Shown here piece by piece: positions 9,365 through 19,584 of a stretch of DNA of 64,000 bases. The notes beneath the pieces were generated by a model. The model searched no databases, was not told the DNA's origin, and saw only the letters and a list, made by a program, of their open reading frames with translations. The stretch lies in the NCBI RefSeq assembly GCF_020736845.1, contig NZ_JAFFQR010000084.1, forward strand, positions 652 through 64,651, written 5' to 3'. The position numbers and the translations under genes are program-made. Source of the stretch: Paenibacillus farraposensis. Lineage in GTDB: Bacteria; Bacillota; Bacilli; Paenibacillales; Paenibacillaceae. The number at the start of each line of letters is the position of its first letter. Position 1 is the first letter of the stretch.

Positions 9365-10672
9365 ATGAAGATCGTATCAGCCCGTGATTTTAGTCTCGAG
9401 CGCGAAGTGGATTACGGTACGCCAGAGCAAAATGAGTCTGTTCGTGCCATTATTGACTCGGTACGGCAGGAGGGAGATGCGGCTGTCCTGCGCTATACGG
9501 AATCATTTGATGGTGTATCGCTGGCGGCAGAGCAGCTTCGTGTGACGGAGGAGGAATTGAAGTCAGCATATGACAAGGTGGAGCCTTCTTTTGTACACGC
9601 GATTCGAGCGGCAGCGGACAATATCCGTGCTTTTCACATGAGGCAAAAACGGAACTCGTGGATGGATTTACAGCCGGACGGCAGCCTGCTCGGTCAGATT
9701 ATTCGACCGTTGAAGCGTGTAGGTGTGTACGTTCCGGGCGGTAAAGCAGCCTATCCATCCTCGGTGCTGATGAATGTTATTCCCGCCCAGGTTGCTGGTG
9801 TGCCGGAGATTGTTATGGTGACACCTCCAGCAACAGGCGGCAAGACGGGAATTGATCCATATACACTGGTCGCTGCGGCAGAGGCTGGTGTGACGGAGAT
9901 ATACCGGGTGGGCGGAGCGCAGGCCATTGCCGCCCTTGCTTACGGAACACCTAGCATTGAGCCAGTCGATAAAATTTGCGGTCCCGGTAACATTTATGTA
10001 GCGCTAGCCAAGCGTGAGGTATACGGCGCCGTGGATATCGACAGTATTGCCGGGCCGAGTGAAATTGTCGTGCTGGCTGACCATACGGCAGATGCGGCCT
10101 ATGTTGCTGCGGATCTACTCTCACAGGCAGAGCACGACGAAATGGCTTCAGCCATTCTGGTTACGCCCTCGCAGCACTTGGCCAAAGAGGTGTCAGCCGA
10201 GGTACAGCGCCAATTGGCTGTCCTGCCGCGCAGGGATATTGCTTCTGCATCGGTAGAGTCCTACGGAGCCATCATTGTTGTCGATACTTTGGAAGAGGGG
10301 ATTCGCATTGTGAATCGGCTTGCACCGGAACATCTGGAGATTATGACTGAGCAGCCGATGGAGCATGTAGGGCTGATTGAAAATGCGGGGGCTATTTTCC
10401 TGGGAGCGTACAGCTCGGAGCCGGTAGGCGATTATTTTGCCGGGCCTAACCACATTATTCCGACGAATGGAACCGCGCGGTTCTCTTCGCCGGTCGATAT
10501 TGATGATTTTATTAAGAAATCGAGCATGATCTATTACAGCAAGGAAGCGCTGCTGCGCAATGGAGAGACGATTATGCAGCTGGCCCGGCATGAAGGGCTG
10601 GAAGGCCACGCTCGGGCGATACAGGTTCGATTGGATCATGAGAAAAAGGCGGTGGATCGCGATGGGGAATGA
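9365..10672 (+). CDS. hisD: Histidinol dehydrogenase
   Basis: This 435-residue zinc enzyme carries out the last two oxidations from histidinol to histidine. It shows [33 protein letters not shown] and the zinc-ligand region [12 protein letters not shown], all at the usual places. GGGGGAATGG precedes the ATG. The end overlaps the hisB start by 11 bases, so translation is probably coupled. Confidence 0.97.
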   Translation: MKIVSARDFSLEREVDYGTPEQNESVRAIIDSVRQEGDAAVLRYTESFDGVSLAAEQLRVTEEELKSAYDKVEPSFVHAIRAAADNIRAFHMRQKRNSWMDLQPDGSLLGQIIRPLKRVGVYVPGGKAAYPSSVLMNVIPAQVAGVPEIVMVTPPATGGKTGIDPYTLVAAAEAGVTEIYRVGGAQAIAALAYGTPSIEPVDKICGPGNIYVALAKREVYGAVDIDSIAGPSEIVVLADHTADAAYVAADLLSQAEHDEMASAILVTPSQHLAKEVSAEVQRQLAVLPRRDIASASVESYGAIIVVDTLEEGIRIVNRLAPEHLEIMTEQPMEHVGLIENAGAIFLGAYSSEPVGDYFAGPNHIIPTNGTARFSSPVDIDDFIKKSSMIYYSKEALLRNGETIMQLARHEGLEGHARAIQVRLDHEKKAVDRDGE

Positions 10673-11270
10673 GAACAACGGAGCTGAACGCGCTGGCAGC
10701 GTCAGCCGGAAGACGAACGAAACGGATATTCAGCTGTCTTTTGCGGTAGACGGGACAGGGCAGGCCGAGATTGAAACAGATGTTCCATTTTTAAATCACA
10801 TGCTGGATTTGTTCACCAAGCACGGACATTTTGATCTGAATGTGCACGCCAGAGGAGATGTTGACATCGACGACCACCATACCGTGGAGGACATTGGCAT
10901 CTGTCTGGGGCAAACTTTGTTGGAAGCACTGGGTGATAAAAAAGGGATCAAGCGTTATGCCAGCGTCTTTGTACCGATGGATGAGGCGCTCGCGCAGGTC
11001 ATCATTGATCTCAGCAACCGCCCTCATTTCGAATATCGTGCAGAATATCCGTCACAGCAGGTAGGGAGCTTTTCGACGGAACTGGTGCATGAATTCCTGT
11101 GGAAATTTACGTTAGAGGCTCGTATGACGCTGCACGTCATCGTCCACTACGGACAAAATACCCACCATATGATTGAGGCGGTGTTCAAAGCACTGGGACG
11201 TGCACTGGATGAGGCGACCTCTATTGATCCGCGGGTGACGGGAGTGCCCTCAACGAAGGGAGTGCTATAG
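10662..11270 (+). CDS. hisB: Imidazoleglycerol-phosphate dehydratase
   Basis: This is the monofunctional dehydratase of the histidine pathway, 202 residues, without the phosphatase domain seen in enterobacteria. The metal-binding histidine clusters are [27 protein letters not shown] and, near the end, [12 protein letters not shown] set the start at the ATG at 10662, inside the end of hisD, because the protein then begins just before the conserved R-x-T-x-E-T-like segment. Confidence 0.96.
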   Translation: MGNENNGAERAGSVSRKTNETDIQLSFAVDGTGQAEIETDVPFLNHMLDLFTKHGHFDLNVHARGDVDIDDHHTVEDIGICLGQTLLEALGDKKGIKRYASVFVPMDEALAQVIIDLSNRPHFEYRAEYPSQQVGSFSTELVHEFLWKFTLEARMTLHVIVHYGQNTHHMIEAVFKALGRALDEATSIDPRVTGVPSTKGVL

Positions 11271-11273
11271 TCC

Positions 11274-11903
11274 ATGTCCATAGCCATTGTGGATTACGGC
11301 AGAGGCAATCTGCATAGTGTGAGCAAGGCCATTGAGCGTCTAGGCTATGAGGCTGTAGTAACTGGAGATGCCCGGGTGATTCGTTCCTCCAGCGGTGTGA
11401 TTTTACCGGGCGTAGGGGCATTTGGAGACGCTATGGAGCATTTGCGTTTGAGCGGCTTGGACCGGGTGATTCAGGAGGTGGCCAGTGCTGGACAGCCGCT
11501 GCTTGGCGTTTGCTTGGGTATGCAGCTGCTGTTCACTCGCAGTGAAGAATACGGCAGTCATGAAGGACTGAATATTTTACCGGGCGAGGTCGTTCGTTTT
11601 GCTCCCGAAAGGGGAGTCAAGGTGCCGCATATGGGCTGGAATCGCCTGCACATGACACAGCCGGAGCATCCGCTGCTCCAAGGACTGGAGGAAGGTCACG
11701 TATATTTCGTACACTCCTATTATGCGAAGCCGGAGGTTGAAAGCGATCTGCTGGCGGTGACCGACTATGGCGGACCCGTAACGGCAATCGTTGGCAGAGG
11801 CCATGTATATGGCATGCAGTTCCATCCCGAGAAGAGCGGGGAGATGGGAAGGCGTTTGCTTCGTCAGTTTTTGGAGCTGGCGGAGACGGCAACGCGCGCG
11901 TAA
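11274..11903 (+). CDS. hisH: Imidazole glycerol phosphate synthase, glutaminase subunit
   Basis: HisH releases ammonia from glutamine for HisF. The 209-residue protein has the class I amidotransferase nucleophile elbow LLGVCLGMQLLF and the His-Glu pair in GMQFHPEKSG. The start lies three bases after hisB, with GAAGGGAGTG upstream. Its partner hisF lies two genes downstream. Confidence 0.96.
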   Translation: MSIAIVDYGRGNLHSVSKAIERLGYEAVVTGDARVIRSSSGVILPGVGAFGDAMEHLRLSGLDRVIQEVASAGQPLLGVCLGMQLLFTRSEEYGSHEGLNILPGEVVRFAPERGVKVPHMGWNRLHMTQPEHPLLQGLEEGHVYFVHSYYAKPEVESDLLAVTDYGGPVTAIVGRGHVYGMQFHPEKSGEMGRRLLRQFLELAETATRA

Positions 11904-11999
11904 CTGCCCGTAAGTCTGCGGGATGGGGTAAGGCTGGCTTCGGGCGCTGATTGATGTGAATGCATATAAATAATGAGTAGCTCACAAGGGGGTCATACT

Positions 12000-12731
12000 T
12001 TGTTCACGATATATCCGGCGATTGATATCCGCGATGGCAAATGTGTACGGTTGGTGCAGGGCGATTATAACCGGGAAACGGTATACAACGAAAATCCGGT
12101 GGAGGTGGCGCGGGAATGGGAGCGTCTGGGCGGCTCCTATATTCATCTGGTTGATCTGGACGGGGCAAAAGCAGGCCAACCCGTGAACGATGAGCTGATT
12201 GGGCGCATCGCCTCTGCTGTGCAGGTGCCTGTACAGGTAGGGGGCGGATTGCGTACACGCGAGCATGTAGAGCGACTGTTGTCGCTAGGCGTGAGCCGCG
12301 TGATTTTGGGCACGGCGGCGATTGAGGATTGTGCCTTTACGGAAGCGGTGCTGGCTGCTTACGGTGATCGGATCGCCATTGGGCTGGATGCGCGAAATGG
12401 CTACGTGGCTACACGAGGGTGGCTCGAAACCTCGGGGGTGCGAGCGGATGAACTGGCCGCTGAGCTGGCCGCCAAGGGAGCGGAGACGTTCATTTTTACC
12501 GATATTTCGCGTGATGGAATGATGCAGGGCCCGAATGTGGAGGCGATTGTTGCGCTTGCGAAAAGCAGCAGACGCACCGTAATTGCTTCCGGAGGTGTCA
12601 GCCAGATGGAAGACTTGATTACGCTAAGCTCGTATGCACAAGAAGGTGTAGGTGGTGCCATCGTGGGGAAAGCATTGTACACAGGGAGCATTGATCTACA
12701 GGCAGCCGTACAAGCTGTAGCAAGGGCATAG
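12000..12731 (+). CDS. hisA: ProFAR isomerase HisA
   Basis: HisA isomerises ProFAR to PRFAR on a (beta-alpha)8 barrel. [19 protein letters not shown] at the start, VQVGGGLR and the C-terminal IASGGV phosphate loop are diagnostic. I chose a TTG start at 12000 because AAGGGGGT lies seven bases upstream and the protein then begins as usual; an ATG at 11973 would add nine atypical residues and has no ribosome binding site. Length 243. Confidence 0.94.
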   Translation: MFTIYPAIDIRDGKCVRLVQGDYNRETVYNENPVEVAREWERLGGSYIHLVDLDGAKAGQPVNDELIGRIASAVQVPVQVGGGLRTREHVERLLSLGVSRVILGTAAIEDCAFTEAVLAAYGDRIAIGLDARNGYVATRGWLETSGVRADELAAELAAKGAETFIFTDISRDGMMQGPNVEAIVALAKSSRRTVIASGGVSQMEDLITLSSYAQEGVGGAIVGKALYTGSIDLQAAVQAVARA

Positions 12732-12742
12732 GGGGAGTAGGC

Positions 12743-13501
12743 ATGCTGGCTAAACGTATTATTCCCTGTCTGGATGTAAAGGATGGCAGGGTGGTTAAGG
12801 GCGTCAATTTTGTAAACTTGCGCGACGCGGGCGACCCGGTGGAACTGGCGGCGCTGTATGACCGGGAAGGGGCGGACGAGATCGTATTTCTGGATATTTC
12901 CGCTTCGGTTGAAGGCCGTGCCACCATGGAAACGGTCGTTCGTCAAACAGCCGGGGAGATTGCCATTCCGTTCACGGTGGGAGGCGGGATATCCCATGTT
13001 GATGATATGAAACGGATTCTGCGTGCTGGAGCCGATAAAATTGGCGTAAATACGGCGGCTGTCCGCAACCCTCAGCTGATTGCGGAGGGGGCGCGCAGCT
13101 TTGGCTCACAATGCATCGTTGTTGCGATTGATGCCAAGTACAATGAGGCGTGGGGCGAGTGGGAAGTATATACGCACGGAGGCCGTACGGCATCCGGTAT
13201 TCGCGCCCTGGCTTGGGCGAAGGAAGCAGAACAACTGGGGGCCGGAGAAATTCTGCTGACCAGCATGGATGCGGACGGAACCAAGGATGGGTTTGACCTG
13301 CCGCTTACAGCAGCGGTGTCTGATGCAGTGGGGATTCCGGTCATTGCTTCTGGAGGAGCTGGCAAGCAGGAGCATTTTTATGATGTATTTACGGCAGGCA
13401 AGGCGGATGCCGGATTAGCGGCCACCATTTTTCATTATAAAGAAATAGGAATTCCTGAGCTCAAACGGGATTTGAAGCGCAGAGGGGTGGAGATACGATG
13501 A
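12743..13501 (+). CDS. hisF: Imidazole glycerol phosphate synthase, cyclase subunit
   Basis: HisF uses ammonia from HisH to form imidazole glycerol phosphate and AICAR. It is a 252-residue barrel protein beginning [20 protein letters not shown], with FLDISAS and the C-terminal VIASGGAG motif. GGGGAG precedes the ATG. Its last codons overlap the hisIE start (ATGA). Confidence 0.97.
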   Translation: MLAKRIIPCLDVKDGRVVKGVNFVNLRDAGDPVELAALYDREGADEIVFLDISASVEGRATMETVVRQTAGEIAIPFTVGGGISHVDDMKRILRAGADKIGVNTAAVRNPQLIAEGARSFGSQCIVVAIDAKYNEAWGEWEVYTHGGRTASGIRALAWAKEAEQLGAGEILLTSMDADGTKDGFDLPLTAAVSDAVGIPVIASGGAGKQEHFYDVFTAGKADAGLAATIFHYKEIGIPELKRDLKRRGVEIR

Positions 13502-14238
13502 GCAATCAATTAAATCAGCAGCAATCTCTGGAGGAGATACTGGATCATATTCGCTGGAATGAAGCGGGACTCATTTCAGCCATTGTGCAGGATGATGCCA
13601 CGCTTCAGGTACTGACGCTGGCTTACATGAATCGCGAGTCGCTTAAGCTGTCTCTGGTGTCGGGAGAGACCTGGTTCTGGTCCCGTTCCAGACAGGAGCT
13701 GTGGCATAAGGGAGCTACCTCCGGGAATACACAAAAAATCACCTCCATTCAGCAGGACTGTGACGGCGATGCTTTGCTTGTACGTGTTATTCCGAACGGT
13801 CCTGCCTGTCACACCGGAGCTACAAGCTGCTTTAACCGTACTATTTCCGCACCGGAAACGGCTGTTGTGCCTGTTGCCGAAAATACGGCAGGCCAGGCGC
13901 AGGCGGCTGACATGCACGGAACAGTCAATGCTGCAGCAAACCGTTTTGAGGTGCTTGCCCAGCTGGAGGCGATCATTGAAGAGCGCGAAGCGACACGCCC
14001 TGAAGGAGCCTACACGACCTATCTTTTTGATAAAGGTGTGGACAAAATCCTGAAAAAGGTCGGCGAAGAAGCATCCGAGACGATCATTGCCGCCAAAAAT
14101 AAAGATAACGAGGAACTGCGTCTGGAGGTCAGTGATTTGATATACCACTTGCTGGTGCTGCTGCAGGAGCGCAAGCTGCCGCTGGATGATGTGCTGGCTG
14201 AGCTGAATCGTCGTCATGAGCGCCCCCGTCGCGATTAA
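13498..14238 (+). CDS. hisI: Bifunctional PR-AMP cyclohydrolase/PR-ATP pyrophosphatase
   Basis: This 246-residue fusion carries steps two and three of the pathway. HisI motifs come first ([30 protein letters not shown]). HisE follows from about residue 155 ([38 protein letters not shown]). An Ala/Thr-rich linker of about 35 residues joins them and is longer than in many fusions. Confidence 0.96.
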   Translation: MSNQLNQQQSLEEILDHIRWNEAGLISAIVQDDATLQVLTLAYMNRESLKLSLVSGETWFWSRSRQELWHKGATSGNTQKITSIQQDCDGDALLVRVIPNGPACHTGATSCFNRTISAPETAVVPVAENTAGQAQAADMHGTVNAAANRFEVLAQLEAIIEEREATRPEGAYTTYLFDKGVDKILKKVGEEASETIIAAKNKDNEELRLEVSDLIYHLLVLLQERKLPLDDVLAELNRRHERPRRD

Positions 14239-14318
14239 AATAGTCCCGTGAAACAGAAGCTTGGCTCTGTGTATGCCACGTCTATCGAGAAACCTGAGCA
14301 GAAAGGGGCAAGGACCGC

Positions 14319-15143
14319 GTGAAAATTGACTATCATACCCATCATGCCCGGTGTGGTCATGCAGCAGGAAGCCTCGAAGAGTATGTACAGCAGGGGATTC
14401 GGCTGGGACTGGATCAGCTCGGCCTATCGGATCACATGCCGCTGCTGCATGTAAAACCAGCCGACTATTATCCAGAGATGGCCATGCCTATGAAGGAACT
14501 GCCCCGATATGTAGAAGAGTGTTTGGAACTGAAGGAACGCTATAAAGGCCAAATTGATATTCGTGTTGGCCTGGAAGGCGACTACATTGAGGGTTGGGAA
14601 CGAGAAATCGAAGATATCATCACCGCCTATCCGTGGGATTATGTGATCGGTTCCGTCCACTTCCTAGGTGAATGGGATGTGACGGATTTCCGTCAGGTAC
14701 ACCAATGGGAAGGCAAAAATGTGCTCGCGGTATACCGCATGTATTACGATGCGGTTTCCAAGGCGGCAGCTACCGGCTTCTATGACATCATGGGTCATTT
14801 GGATGTTATTAAGCGCTTCGGCCATCATCCGAAGCCGGAGGAAGAGGAGGAGCTGCACGCACTGGAGCGCTCCGCACTCTCAGCCGTCGCCCGCAGCGGC
14901 CGGGCGATGGAGCTGAACGCATCAGGGCTATCCAAGCCCTGTGCGGAGATGTTCCCGAGCCGTCGCATGCTGGAGACGGCCTTTTCACTAGGCATCCCGC
15001 TGACCGTAGGCTCGGATGCCCATGATCCGGCGAAGCTGTCCGAGCATTTGGAGAAGGCGCGCGCTCTTCTATATGAGGTCGGCTACCGGGAGCTTGCCGT
15101 ATTTCAGCAGCGCGAGCGCTCATTGGTGCCGCTGATACTTTAA
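14319..15143 (+). CDS. hisJ: Histidinol-phosphatase, PHP family
   Basis: This 274-residue metal-dependent phosphatase releases histidinol. The PHP signature DYHTHHARCGHA opens the protein, with further metal ligands in LSDHMPLL, GLEGDYI, GSVHFLG and GSDAHDP. The start is GTG with AAAGGGGCAAGG upstream. It is the last gene of the his cluster. The operon lacks hisC (the aminotransferase), which must be encoded elsewhere. Confidence 0.93.
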   Translation: MKIDYHTHHARCGHAAGSLEEYVQQGIRLGLDQLGLSDHMPLLHVKPADYYPEMAMPMKELPRYVEECLELKERYKGQIDIRVGLEGDYIEGWEREIEDIITAYPWDYVIGSVHFLGEWDVTDFRQVHQWEGKNVLAVYRMYYDAVSKAAATGFYDIMGHLDVIKRFGHHPKPEEEEELHALERSALSAVARSGRAMELNASGLSKPCAEMFPSRRMLETAFSLGIPLTVGSDAHDPAKLSEHLEKARALLYEVGYRELAVFQQRERSLVPLIL

Positions 15144-15390
15144 TTTCTGGTTTATTGGCTCTCCATATATAAATCGGCAACTAGCCGAACGCTGCCTTTT
15201 AAGAGGAACATGCGCTCGGCTATTTGGCGTCTGTTTTCATGCGCGTCTATCGGTGCGTATCTACCCTAAAACAAACCTCTAACTCTTTTTTGGAATGAGG
15301 TGGGAACGACTGTCAAGTCCTTTTGAAGTTGTGGTATACTGAAGGGTATGAACATGTCAGCTACAATTAAAGGAGGTGCCTTGGTTATTT

Positions 15391-17166
15391 ATGAAAGGGA
15401 AACATCTGCGAGCTTCGGAACTTGACCCTAAAATTATTGCTTTGCGTTTCGACGCATCTTTCTTTTTTGAGAAAGCTGTGCGCTCGCTTGATCGCAATCA
15501 TTATGACAAGGCATTGAAATATTTTCGTAAAGCCGTTGAATATGAACCGGATAATCCGGTGAATCATTGCAATATGGCGGGTATATTATCAGAAATGGGG
15601 GATTATGCAGGTTCCAATGAGATCCTGTCCTCTGTTCTGACCGACGTAGACCCGTCGATGACAGAGTGTTATTTCTATATGGCGAATAATTACGCTAATA
15701 TGGAGCAATTTGAAGAAGCGGAGAAGGCCCTAGTCACGTACCTGGAGGAGGACGAAGAAGGGCAGTTTCTTGATGAAGCCGAGGAAATGATGGAGCTGCT
15801 CTACTACGAGCTGAACCGTCCAACCAAGCTGAACCGTATTAAGGCCCGGCAGGGAGTGGTCGAGCATGATCAGGCCCGCGTCCTGCTGGAGGAAGGGAAA
15901 TTCGCCCAGGCAGCCCAATTGCTCAAGCAAATTTCGGAGGAACAGCCCGATATGTTTGCCGCGCGGAATAATCTGGCGCTGGCGTATTACTACATGGGAT
16001 TGTTCCAAAATGCCAAAACTACCATTCTTCGAGTGCTGGAGGATGAGCCGGGCAACTTGCACGCGCTCTGCAACCTGGCCATCTTTTATCAGCACGAGGG
16101 GGGCGGCCCGGAATTGGATCGCCTGGTCCAAACCTTGGCGATCACCATACCGTTTCAGGAGGAGCAGGTGTTCAAGCTGGCGACCACCATGGGGATTCTC
16201 GGACGCCATGAAGAGGCGTACAGACATTTCCGCAGGTTGCTTCATGGCGCCGGAGAGAACAGTGCTGACGCTTCGTTGTACCATTACACGGCAGTAGCTG
16301 CGAGCAATACGGGAAGATATGCCGAGGCTCGCCGGTTGTGGAGTCATTTGCAAAAGCAGGATGCCTCCTCGGAAGTTCCGCGCTTTTTCCTGTCCCGATT
16401 GGAGGAGCTCCAACAGCAGGGTACACCGCTGCAAGTGCTCAGCTATCATTATCATCTCCCCTTTGAGGAGCAATTCCGCATCTGGGAGAAATTCGGCTCA
16501 GAACAAGTGCCGGATAGCATGAAGAAGGACCCGCTTATACGGTCCTCCTTCTTCTGGGCTTTGCGTCACGGGGATCGGGCAACACAGCTTCAGGTCATTC
16601 AGGCGCTGAGCCTGATCGGTGATGACGAGGTGCGCCAGGCACTGGAGTCCTTCATAGCTGACCCGGATCAGGAGGATGAGCTAAAGCGCTGTGCCTTGCA
16701 GGTATTGAATGAGCTGATCGAACAGGAGCAGGATGTGCAGGATTCGCATTCGCAAGCAGAACAGCTTAAGCAGTCGGAGGATGAAGATGTTTGCCACGCA
16801 ACCGAAGGGAATGTGTCTGCGCCTCAGGTCGATCCGCAATGGCAGGCAGTGCTCGATAAGGTGCTGACCGTCATGAGCAGACAGTCAGATCCGGCCATGC
16901 AGCACGATTTGAGATCGCTTTGGCAGGAGTATCTGGACCGGCTTGCACCGGAAGTCCCGATGGTTCAGCATACTGAGGGATGGGCAGCGGCGCTCGAATA
17001 TTTGACAGCCAAAATGCATCATCATTCAGTCACCTATCGGGAAGTAGCCGACCGTTACGGTATCTCCGTATCGACCGTAAGCCGCTACGCACGCCAGATT
17101 GACAGCGTGTGTGGTATCAAACAGAAGCTCAAGCAGCCGCTCTCCACGTTTAAAAAGCAGGTCTGA
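15391..17166 (+). CDS. TPR-repeat protein with C-terminal helix-turn-helix
   Basis: This 591-residue cytoplasmic protein carries tetratricopeptide repeats near residues 30-75, 90-120 and 160-230 (for example YDKALKYFRKAVEYEPDNP). A less regular helical middle and a Gln/Glu/Asp-rich linker near 450 follow. The last ~45 residues look like a helix-turn-helix (TYREVADRYGISVSTVSRYA). I chose the ATG at 15391, 14 bases after AGGAGG. The spacing is long, but the GTG at 15376 overlaps the ribosome binding site itself. It lies 39 bp upstream of trxB on the same strand. The function is not known to me. A regulator or adaptor is plausible. Confidence 0.75.
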   Translation: MKGKHLRASELDPKIIALRFDASFFFEKAVRSLDRNHYDKALKYFRKAVEYEPDNPVNHCNMAGILSEMGDYAGSNEILSSVLTDVDPSMTECYFYMANNYANMEQFEEAEKALVTYLEEDEEGQFLDEAEEMMELLYYELNRPTKLNRIKARQGVVEHDQARVLLEEGKFAQAAQLLKQISEEQPDMFAARNNLALAYYYMGLFQNAKTTILRVLEDEPGNLHALCNLAIFYQHEGGGPELDRLVQTLAITIPFQEEQVFKLATTMGILGRHEEAYRHFRRLLHGAGENSADASLYHYTAVAASNTGRYAEARRLWSHLQKQDASSEVPRFFLSRLEELQQQGTPLQVLSYHYHLPFEEQFRIWEKFGSEQVPDSMKKDPLIRSSFFWALRHGDRATQLQVIQALSLIGDDEVRQALESFIADPDQEDELKRCALQVLNELIEQEQDVQDSHSQAEQLKQSEDEDVCHATEGNVSAPQVDPQWQAVLDKVLTVMSRQSDPAMQHDLRSLWQEYLDRLAPEVPMVQHTEGWAAALEYLTAKMHHHSVTYREVADRYGISVSTVSRYARQIDSVCGIKQKLKQPLSTFKKQV

Positions 17167-17205
17167 GGCCTGCTTCAAACATCACTTAAAGGAGGCAACA
17201 AACGT

Positions 17206-18159
17206 ATGTATAAATCCATAATTATTGGTACAGGTCCTGCAGGCTACACAGCCGCTATTTATTTGGCGCGTGCGAACATGAATCCGCTGGTCATTGAGGG
17301 AATGCAGCCCGGCGGTCAGCTTACCACTACGACCGAAATTGAGAATTTCCCGGGTTTTGAGCAAGGTATCCTTGGGCCTGAATTGATGGATAACATGCGC
17401 AAGCAGGCCGAACGCTTTGGCGCTGAATTTACTGCTGGCTGGGTAGAAGAAGTGGATTTCAGCAAGCGCCCTTTTAAAGTGAAGGTAGAGGGTAAGGGCA
17501 TCATTGAGGCGGAGTCGGTTATTATTGCTACAGGCGCGTCTGCCAGATACCTTGGTATTCCGGGTGAGCAGGATAATGTCGGCCGCGGGGTGAGCACGTG
17601 CGCAACGTGCGATGGCTTCTTTTTCCGCGGGAAAAAGATCATTGTGGTCGGCGGCGGCGACTCGGCTATGGAGGAAGCGAGCTTCTTGACCCGGTTTGCT
17701 TCCAGCGTAACCTTGGTTCATCGTCGTGATGAGCTGCGGGCATCTAAAATTATGCAGGACCGCGCCCGCGAAAATGAAAAAGTGCAGTGGGCCTTAAACA
17801 GGACTCCGCTAGAGATCGTAACCGGAGAAAACGGATTAAAGGGCTTGAAGGTACACAACAATGAAGCCAATCAAGATGAGCTGATTGAGGCGGATGGTGT
17901 GTTCGTAGCTATCGGACATACACCCAACACAAGCTTCCTGAACGGTCAAATTCATACAGACGATCACGGCTATATTCAAGTGAAGCCAGGTACGACAGAA
18001 ACGAACATCCCTGGAGTGTTTGCGTGCGGGGACGTGCAGGATAATCGTTACCGCCAGGCTATTACGGCGGCGGGTACGGGCTGCATGGCGGCTATGGACT
18101 GCGAGAAGTATCTTGAAGGCAGTTCTGTTCATGACTGGAGCGAAACACTGGATCAATAA
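17206..18159 (+). CDS. trxB: Thioredoxin reductase
   Basis: This 317-residue flavoenzyme reduces thioredoxin with NADPH. The FAD site IGTGPAGYTAAIYLARA is N-terminal, the redox pair is in CATCDGFFF, the NADPH site is VVGGGDSAMEEA and the second FAD site is GVFACGDVQD. AAAGGAGG precedes the ATG. It probably shares a transcript with the TPR gene. Confidence 0.96.
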   Translation: MYKSIIIGTGPAGYTAAIYLARANMNPLVIEGMQPGGQLTTTTEIENFPGFEQGILGPELMDNMRKQAERFGAEFTAGWVEEVDFSKRPFKVKVEGKGIIEAESVIIATGASARYLGIPGEQDNVGRGVSTCATCDGFFFRGKKIIVVGGGDSAMEEASFLTRFASSVTLVHRRDELRASKIMQDRARENEKVQWALNRTPLEIVTGENGLKGLKVHNNEANQDELIEADGVFVAIGHTPNTSFLNGQIHTDDHGYIQVKPGTTETNIPGVFACGDVQDNRYRQAITAAGTGCMAAMDCEKYLEGSSVHDWSETLDQ

Positions 18160-18163
18160 AGAC

Positions 18164-18216
18164 AGCTTATAGCTACAATACGGAAATAGGTGGGGGAGGC
18201 AACCCTGCTATAAGCT
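18164..18216 (+). repeat. Inverted repeat with G-rich loop after trxB
   Basis: AGCTTATAGC (18164-18173) and GCTATAAGCT (18207-18216) are a perfect 10-bp inverted repeat around a 33-base spacer containing GTGGGGGAGG. There is no T run directly after it; a separate canonical terminator follows. It could be an mRNA 3' stabilising or regulatory structure. The remaining sequence up to 18568 holds the terminator and no gene I can support. Confidence 0.5.
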
Positions 18217-18234
18217 TTATCTGATGACCGGGAA

Positions 18235-18273
18235 GAGAAAGCCTGCTGCGCTTGCACAGGCTTTCTCCTTTTT
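18235..18273 (+). terminator. Terminator after trxB
   Basis: GAGAAAGCCTG and CAGGCTTTCTC form the stem around a TGCGCTTGCA loop region, followed by a T-rich tail. Confidence 0.88.
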
Positions 18274-18568
18274 AAGATGATAGAATTTATAAATTTCAGC
18301 GGAGCTGAACTATTCTATAATCGAAGGGAAACTTCCGTTAAGCACGTTTTGGCTCCCGTGAAAGTACGTCGTACATCGATACACGTTTTTCTTATAGGAA
18401 ACAAGGCCGAAAGTTCCGCTAATCGTTCATTTTTCGATAAGCAAGTGTCCTTGACCGTAACGAGGGCTTCAATTATAGTTGGAACGTAGGATCACAATAA
18501 TGAAGTCATGATTTTACTTTATATGTTTCATACAAGGTTTTTAAGTAAACATAAAGGTGGCTTGAAAC

Positions 18569-19519
18569 ATGTCTGAAAGGATCTATGTGGGTGTCGATTT
18601 GGGCGGTACAGCGATTAAAGTAGGCATTTGTAATGAAAACGGACAGCTTTTGCACACTTACGAGGGACCAACCGAAACCGATAAGGGCGTAGATGTTGTA
18701 ATCAGCAATATTGAAAAATATGTGCGTCACATTGTTGAGCAATCTCCCTATGAATGGGATCAACTAAAGGGCGTCGGTGCGGGTGTTGCGGGGTTTACGA
18801 ATGTTCGTGAAGGTGTTATTGTCCTCGCACCCAATATTGGCTTTCGTGACGTACCGATTCGTGCGATTTTGGAGGAACGGATCGGCAAGCCGGTAAAGAT
18901 AGACAATGATGCTAACGTTGCCGCACTTGGTGAAGTATGGGCCGGAGCAGGCAAAGGCGTAGAAAACTGCGTATGCTATACCCTGGGCACAGGTGTTGGC
19001 GGCGGAATTATAATTAATGGTAAAATATATCAAGGCTTCTCGGGTATGGCCGGAGAAATTGGACATATGAGTGTAGTGCCTGATCTGGAGGCCATCCAGT
19101 GCGGATGCGGTAAAATGGGTTGTCTGGAGACGGTATCTTCCGCAACAGGCATTATTCGTATGGCAAAAGATGCTGTAGAGCGTGGTGACCGGACCTCTCT
19201 GGCACTGGAGGATCAGATTGCTGCTAAAGAAGTATTTGATGCTGCCAAAGCTGGTGATGAAGTCGCATTGCGTATCGTAAACCGGGCTGCTTTTTATTTG
19301 GGGAAATCGATGGCAGCTGTGGCGACGGTGCTCAATCCGGAGTTGTTTATTGTAGGCGGCGGTGTTTCCAAAGCAGGCGATTTCTTGTTTGAAGAAATGA
19401 GTCGCGTATACGCTAAGCTGGCACCTGAGCCGCTTCAGCAAGGAGTATCCATTGTCCCGGCACTGCTGGAGAACGACGCGGGGATCATAGGGGCTGCGGG
19501 CTTGCTGCTGCGTTCCTGA
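18569..19519 (+). CDS. glcK: Glucokinase, ROK family
   Basis: This 316-residue cytosolic kinase phosphorylates glucose. The phosphate loop GVDLGGTAIKVG opens the protein, IDNDANVAALGE carries the catalytic Asp, and CGCGKMGCLE is the ROK zinc motif. AAAGGTGG lies upstream of the ATG. It precedes rapZ-yvcK-whiA on the same strand. The ROK family assignment is firm; glucose as the main substrate is inferred from close resemblance to Bacillus GlcK. Confidence 0.9.
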   Translation: MSERIYVGVDLGGTAIKVGICNENGQLLHTYEGPTETDKGVDVVISNIEKYVRHIVEQSPYEWDQLKGVGAGVAGFTNVREGVIVLAPNIGFRDVPIRAILEERIGKPVKIDNDANVAALGEVWAGAGKGVENCVCYTLGTGVGGGIIINGKIYQGFSGMAGEIGHMSVVPDLEAIQCGCGKMGCLETVSSATGIIRMAKDAVERGDRTSLALEDQIAAKEVFDAAKAGDEVALRIVNRAAFYLGKSMAAVATVLNPELFIVGGGVSKAGDFLFEEMSRVYAKLAPEPLQQGVSIVPALLENDAGIIGAAGLLLRS

Positions 19520-19584
19520 TCTACAGGGTACTGATAATACATGTGCTGGCATAGAGCGAAGAAGCAAAGGAGAGGGGAGTCCAT

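Noticed and set aside
18277..18489. A 70-codon frame between trxB and glcK
   Set aside because: It has no ribosome binding site and no protein-like pattern; it starts within a few bases of the trxB terminator.
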